Assembly (NCBI GenBank): GCA_020200195.1
Contig: JAIVJE010000087.1
Location: forward strand, 1-9,061
Source: Acidobacteriota bacterium
GTDB taxonomy: Bacteria; Acidobacteriota; Vicinamibacteria; Vicinamibacterales; 2-12-FULL-66-21
Length of the DNA: 9,061 bases
Direction: 5' to 3'
Part shown: positions 6,561 through 9,061 of the stretch, piece after piece
How positions within the stretch are numbered: position 1 is the stretch's first letter
How the letters are laid out: each line of letters begins with the position of its first letter
Notes under the pieces: generated by a model
The model's database searches: none
What the model was told of the DNA's origin: nothing
Seen by the model: only the letters and a program-made list of their open reading frames with translations
Translations under genes and position numbers: made by a program

Positions 6561-8009
6561 CTATAGCACCGTCGTCACAATCACAACGTCAGTCAAGAGC
6601 AGCCAGCCCGCGAGCCCGGCCGCCTGCACCGCAAGCGTCTTCGGCTTACGTTCTGACGTCCAATGGTTGCGCGCTGCGAAGAACAGCAGCAGCACCGCCA
6701 AGGGCATGGCGGCAATCACCCACAGCGTAAAGACGGGGGATGGCTGCGTCAGCATTCCATACGCGCCAACGGCATGCCGCGGCAACAGCAGCGCGATAAC
6801 GGTCCAATCAATCCACCTCGCCAGCGCCATGGCTGCCGCACTTGCAGGAAGCAGCAACGCGAGCGCGATAATCCCGCTCCCGCACCACGACGAAATGTAC
6901 AGGCTCCACGTCGTCAGAAGCACGATGCTCGCCGCCAGCGGCCAGAACGATGTGCGGGAGATCTGTGGCGGCGCGAATACGAACCAGGGCAGAACCACGC
7001 CGAGCACGAGTGCAAGGACGAGCACGACGCCCGCTTTCACCGCCCATTGCTGCGCGCGCGGCACGGGCAGCATCGCCTGCGATTGGAGCATGCCGAACTG
7101 CCGCTCCTGCGCGCTCGCGAGAGATCCCATGACCAGCGGTAGCAGCGCGAAATACAGCATGCCGACCGCGCGCATCGGGAATTCCCTGGCGAACTCCAGG
7201 TTGAGCCGGCCCGCCACTGTCAGGCCGGTCCAAATGAGGGCATACACGGCGACCATGGCAAACGTCATCTGCTGCAGACGCAGTTCCTTCTTCGCGAGCA
7301 TCCAGCGCGGCGGCCGGATCGGATTGGCGTCGGTCACCGTGAACCATCGCGGCAGGCGCAGTTCCTCTCGCCCACCCTCTGTGTCCTGCAGGCGGATGAA
7401 CGATCGCGCAGACAGCACACCTCCGGCCACCGCGAAGATGCCCATCGCCGGCATCCAGACGGCGAGGGCCAGCGCCTCGGCGGCAGCCGTCCCGGTGCCG
7501 TAGATGATGACGCCGCCGAGGAGCGCGAGGAGGTACGTCGTCCCCGGAAGGCACGCCGTGAACACCACGCCCGCCATCTGACTCCGCAGCCGCATCGTCA
7601 TATAGGGCGCGACACAAAAGCCGCCGATCAATGGAAGGTACAGCGTGGGGTATCGCGGAAAGTTCCCGAATGTCGCCGCAAGCGACTGGAACAACACGAC
7701 CCTCGCGATGAACCCGAGTGCCACCAGCATCACGGCGAGAACCGACGCCTTGGTCAACAGCACCGACGATCGGCTGCACGGCTGGACGAGCAGCGATGCC
7801 AGCGTGCGGTTCGTGAATTCATGCCCGATGACGTGCGCGCCGAGCGCGAGCGATCCCACGATGTACGCGAACATCCCCAGGGGGAATAGCGAGTGCATCC
7901 CTGTGCCGCGCAGCAACGTGTCGGCACCGATGGTAAAGGCCGCCGCCGCCCACACCGGGAGCAGCGCGCGGAATTCCTTCGACGCGAGCGCCGTCAGCGG
8001 GCCGTTCAT
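6561..8009 (-). CDS. ABC-2 type transporter permease, two fused halves
   Basis: The membrane part (482 aa) of an ABC exporter; the substrate is unknown. About 12-14 hydrophobic segments are visible, for example 42-61, 86-108, 146-170, 178-199, 248-266, 281-299, 324-347, 353-375, 377-398, 427-446 and 460-481. The protein repeats itself. LASKEFR (8-14) recurs as LAKKELR (238-244), and a loop with E-x(5)-L-x-S-x(4)-P-x(2)-R-x(5)-KA-x-V (64-90) recurs at 302-328. This suggests two six-helix units joined into one chain, so a single polypeptide may supply both halves of the pore. Its ATG overlaps the ATPase stop by four bases (ATGA), which implies translational coupling. It is the last gene of the operon; no T-run terminator is visible beyond it. 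Confidence 0.9.
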   Translation of the reverse strand: MNGPLTALASKEFRALLPVWAAAAFTIGADTLLRGTGMHSLFPLGMFAYIVGSLALGAHVIGHEFTNRTLASLLVQPCSRSSVLLTKASVLAVMLVALGFIARVVLFQSLAATFGNFPRYPTLYLPLIGGFCVAPYMTMRLRSQMAGVVFTACLPGTTYLLALLGGVIIYGTGTAAAEALALAVWMPAMGIFAVAGGVLSARSFIRLQDTEGGREELRLPRWFTVTDANPIRPPRWMLAKKELRLQQMTFAMVAVYALIWTGLTVAGRLNLEFAREFPMRAVGMLYFALLPLVMGSLASAQERQFGMLQSQAMLPVPRAQQWAVKAGVVLVLALVLGVVLPWFVFAPPQISRTSFWPLAASIVLLTTWSLYISSWCGSGIIALALLLPASAAAMALARWIDWTVIALLLPRHAVGAYGMLTQPSPVFTLWVIAAMPLAVLLLFFAARNHWTSERKPKTLAVQAAGLAGWLLLTDVVIVTTVL

Positions 8010-8755
8010 GCCGTCACACCATGCGGTTGAAGGGTCGTCACGAAAATCTCCTCGAGGCTCTTCTCGTGGCGCGCGCGCGCAGCGTCGGCGTCCAGCGTGA
8101 GCACTTCACGCCCGCGATCGATGATCGTGAACTGGTCGATCAGCCCTTCGAACTCAGAAATCAGGTGCGTGGAGACGAACACGGTCCGGCGACCGGGATC
8201 GGCATCCTGGTACGCGCCGATCACGGTCCGGATGAACTCGCGGCGGACGATCGGATCGAGTCCCGAGGTCGGCTCGTCGAGGATGAGCAGTTCGGGCTCG
8301 GGGCAGATTGCAATGACGAGCGCGAGCTGCGTGCGCTGGCCTTTCGAGAGGTGACTCGTCTTCTGGCGCGGATCCAGTCGGAACTGCTCGAGGAGTGCGC
8401 GCTCCGTCTCGCTGTTCCACTTCGGGCGAAACGACGCGAAGTACCCAAGGGCGTCGCGGACCGTCATCCAGGGATAGAACGCGACGTTGTCGGGGACGTA
8501 GGAAATGCGCGACTTGACCGCGACTTCCTCGCGCGCGGGATCCATCCCGAACACCCGCACCTCTCCGCTCGTCGGACGCAGCAGGTTCAGCAGGCACTTG
8601 ATTGACGTCGTCTTTCCGGCGCCGTTCCTGCCGAAAAACCCGTAGCACCGGCCCGCCGGCACCGAAAGGCTCAGCCCGTCAACGGCGTCGGTGCGTCCGT
8701 AGCGGCGCACCAGGTTGCGGATTTCGATCACGGGATTGTTGTGGGTCATAAGCAT
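8006..8755 (-). CDS. ABC transporter ATP-binding protein (YtrB-like)
   Basis: The ATPase (249 aa) that powers the permease encoded next to it. Walker A is GRNGAGKTT (42-50), the signature is LSKGQ (136-140), Walker B is LLILDEP (157-163) followed by the D-loop SGLDP (164-168), and the switch His is His197 in STHLI. At the Q-loop position the sequence is YVPDN (86-90) and not a Gln, as is common in this exporter subgroup. The PKWNSE segment (111-116) and the regulator-ATPase-permease order resemble YtrB-type transporters. The start at 8755 abuts the stop of the GntR gene with no gap; a second ATG at 8749 (starting MTHNN) is equally possible, and neither has a clear ribosome site. Translation probably continues from the upstream gene. 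Confidence 0.93.
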   Translation of the reverse strand: MLMTHNNPVIEIRNLVRRYGRTDAVDGLSLSVPAGRCYGFFGRNGAGKTTSIKCLLNLLRPTSGEVRVFGMDPAREEVAVKSRISYVPDNVAFYPWMTVRDALGYFASFRPKWNSETERALLEQFRLDPRQKTSHLSKGQRTQLALVIAICPEPELLILDEPTSGLDPIVRREFIRTVIGAYQDADPGRRTVFVSTHLISEFEGLIDQFTIIDRGREVLTLDADAARARHEKSLEEIFVTTLQPHGVTA

Positions 8756-9061
8756 TCAGGAGTTCGCCGCGCGGCGCTTGTGCTCGAGCGCGTCGAAGCG
8801 CTCCTCGGCGACACGCAGGAAGTCCGCCTTGTCGATTTGCAGGTGGTGCGCCTGGATGACCGCGCCCTCGAGCGTTTCGGCGACCAGCTTCCGGCGCACC
8901 TCCTTTTTGAACGGCGAATGGTTCGCGCGAACGAAACAGCCTTTCCCGGCGATGGTCTCGATGACGCCCTGACTCTCCAGCTCCGAGTACGCCTTGGCGA
9001 CCGTGTTCCGGTTGACGCGCAGTTCTTCCGCGAGTGGACGGATCCCCGGCAACGGTGAGCC
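8756..9061 (-). CDS. GntR-family transcriptional regulator (YtrA-like), partial
   Basis: The C-terminal part of a small GntR repressor; the N-terminus lies beyond the window edge, and the frame is open to 9061. The visible DNA-binding region contains PLAEELRVNRNTVAKAYSEL, the winged helix-turn-helix recognition part, then the wing ending GKGCFVRAN. The tail is only about 50 residues with no large effector domain, as in YtrA-type regulators (about 120-130 aa in all). A TTG at 9050-9052 could be read as a start, but this would cut the conserved helix-turn-helix, so the true start is outside. It is the first gene seen of an operon with the ABC ATPase and permease, and by analogy it probably represses this operon until an inducer, perhaps a cell-envelope antibiotic, is present. 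Confidence 0.9.
   Translation of the reverse strand, partial: GSPLPGIRPLAEELRVNRNTVAKAYSELESQGVIETIAGKGCFVRANHSPFKKEVRRKLVAETLEGAVIQAHHLQIDKADFLRVAEERFDALEHKRRAANS

Noticed and set aside
6544..7503. 319-aa open frame on the plus strand
   Set aside because: It lies opposite the permease gene, and its Ser/Thr/Ala-rich composition reflects the complement of hydrophobic codons.
1..9061. CRISPR array, insertion sequence ends, integrase or rRNA
   Set aside because: No regularly spaced direct repeats, no transposase or integrase motifs and no rRNA-like segments were seen on either strand.

Overview
The window is GC-rich bacterial chromosome. The gene families point to an Acidobacteriota-type genome: a large soluble Ser/Thr kinase fused to a FlgO/TolB-like domain and TPR repeats, and a short ECF sigma factor of the kind that accompanies such kinases. 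This is inferred from family habits and not from a database match.

Layout. Bases 1-579 hold no convincing gene, only two short palindromic elements. A kinase-TPR gene (580-2997, +) follows. It converges with and overlaps by 12 bp a GMC-family flavoprotein oxidoreductase (2986-4782, -). Upstream of the oxidoreductase and on the same strand lies an ECF sigma factor (about 4856-5449, -) that shows signs of three small indels relative to its family. A gene-poor stretch (5450-5803) leads to the 5' half of a tRNA-Ser(GCU) gene. The homology stops just after the anticodon loop and is followed by a perfect 15-bp terminator hairpin. Next come the C-terminal two thirds of a toxin-like gene and an intact CopG-type antitoxin (6136-6417, +), so a toxin-antitoxin module has lost the toxin's front end. 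The last third, all on the minus strand, is a compact operon: a GntR-family repressor (partial, running off the window edge), an ABC ATPase and a two-half ABC-2 permease. It has the YtrA/YtrB-type arrangement.

How the genes relate. The kinase and the sigma factor would normally be neighbours in one signalling unit; here an oxidoreductase lies between them and they face each other. The GntR-ABC operon is probably self-contained: the repressor would sense a small molecule or cell-envelope stress and control the exporter encoded just after it. The stretch 5804-6161 looks like a scar, with two broken genes whose broken ends face each other across about 100-130 bp.

No wholly new system is evident. 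The points most worth checking are the tRNA half joined to a terminator, the orphaned antitoxin beside it, the indels in the sigma factor, and a missing conserved motif in the GMC enzyme.
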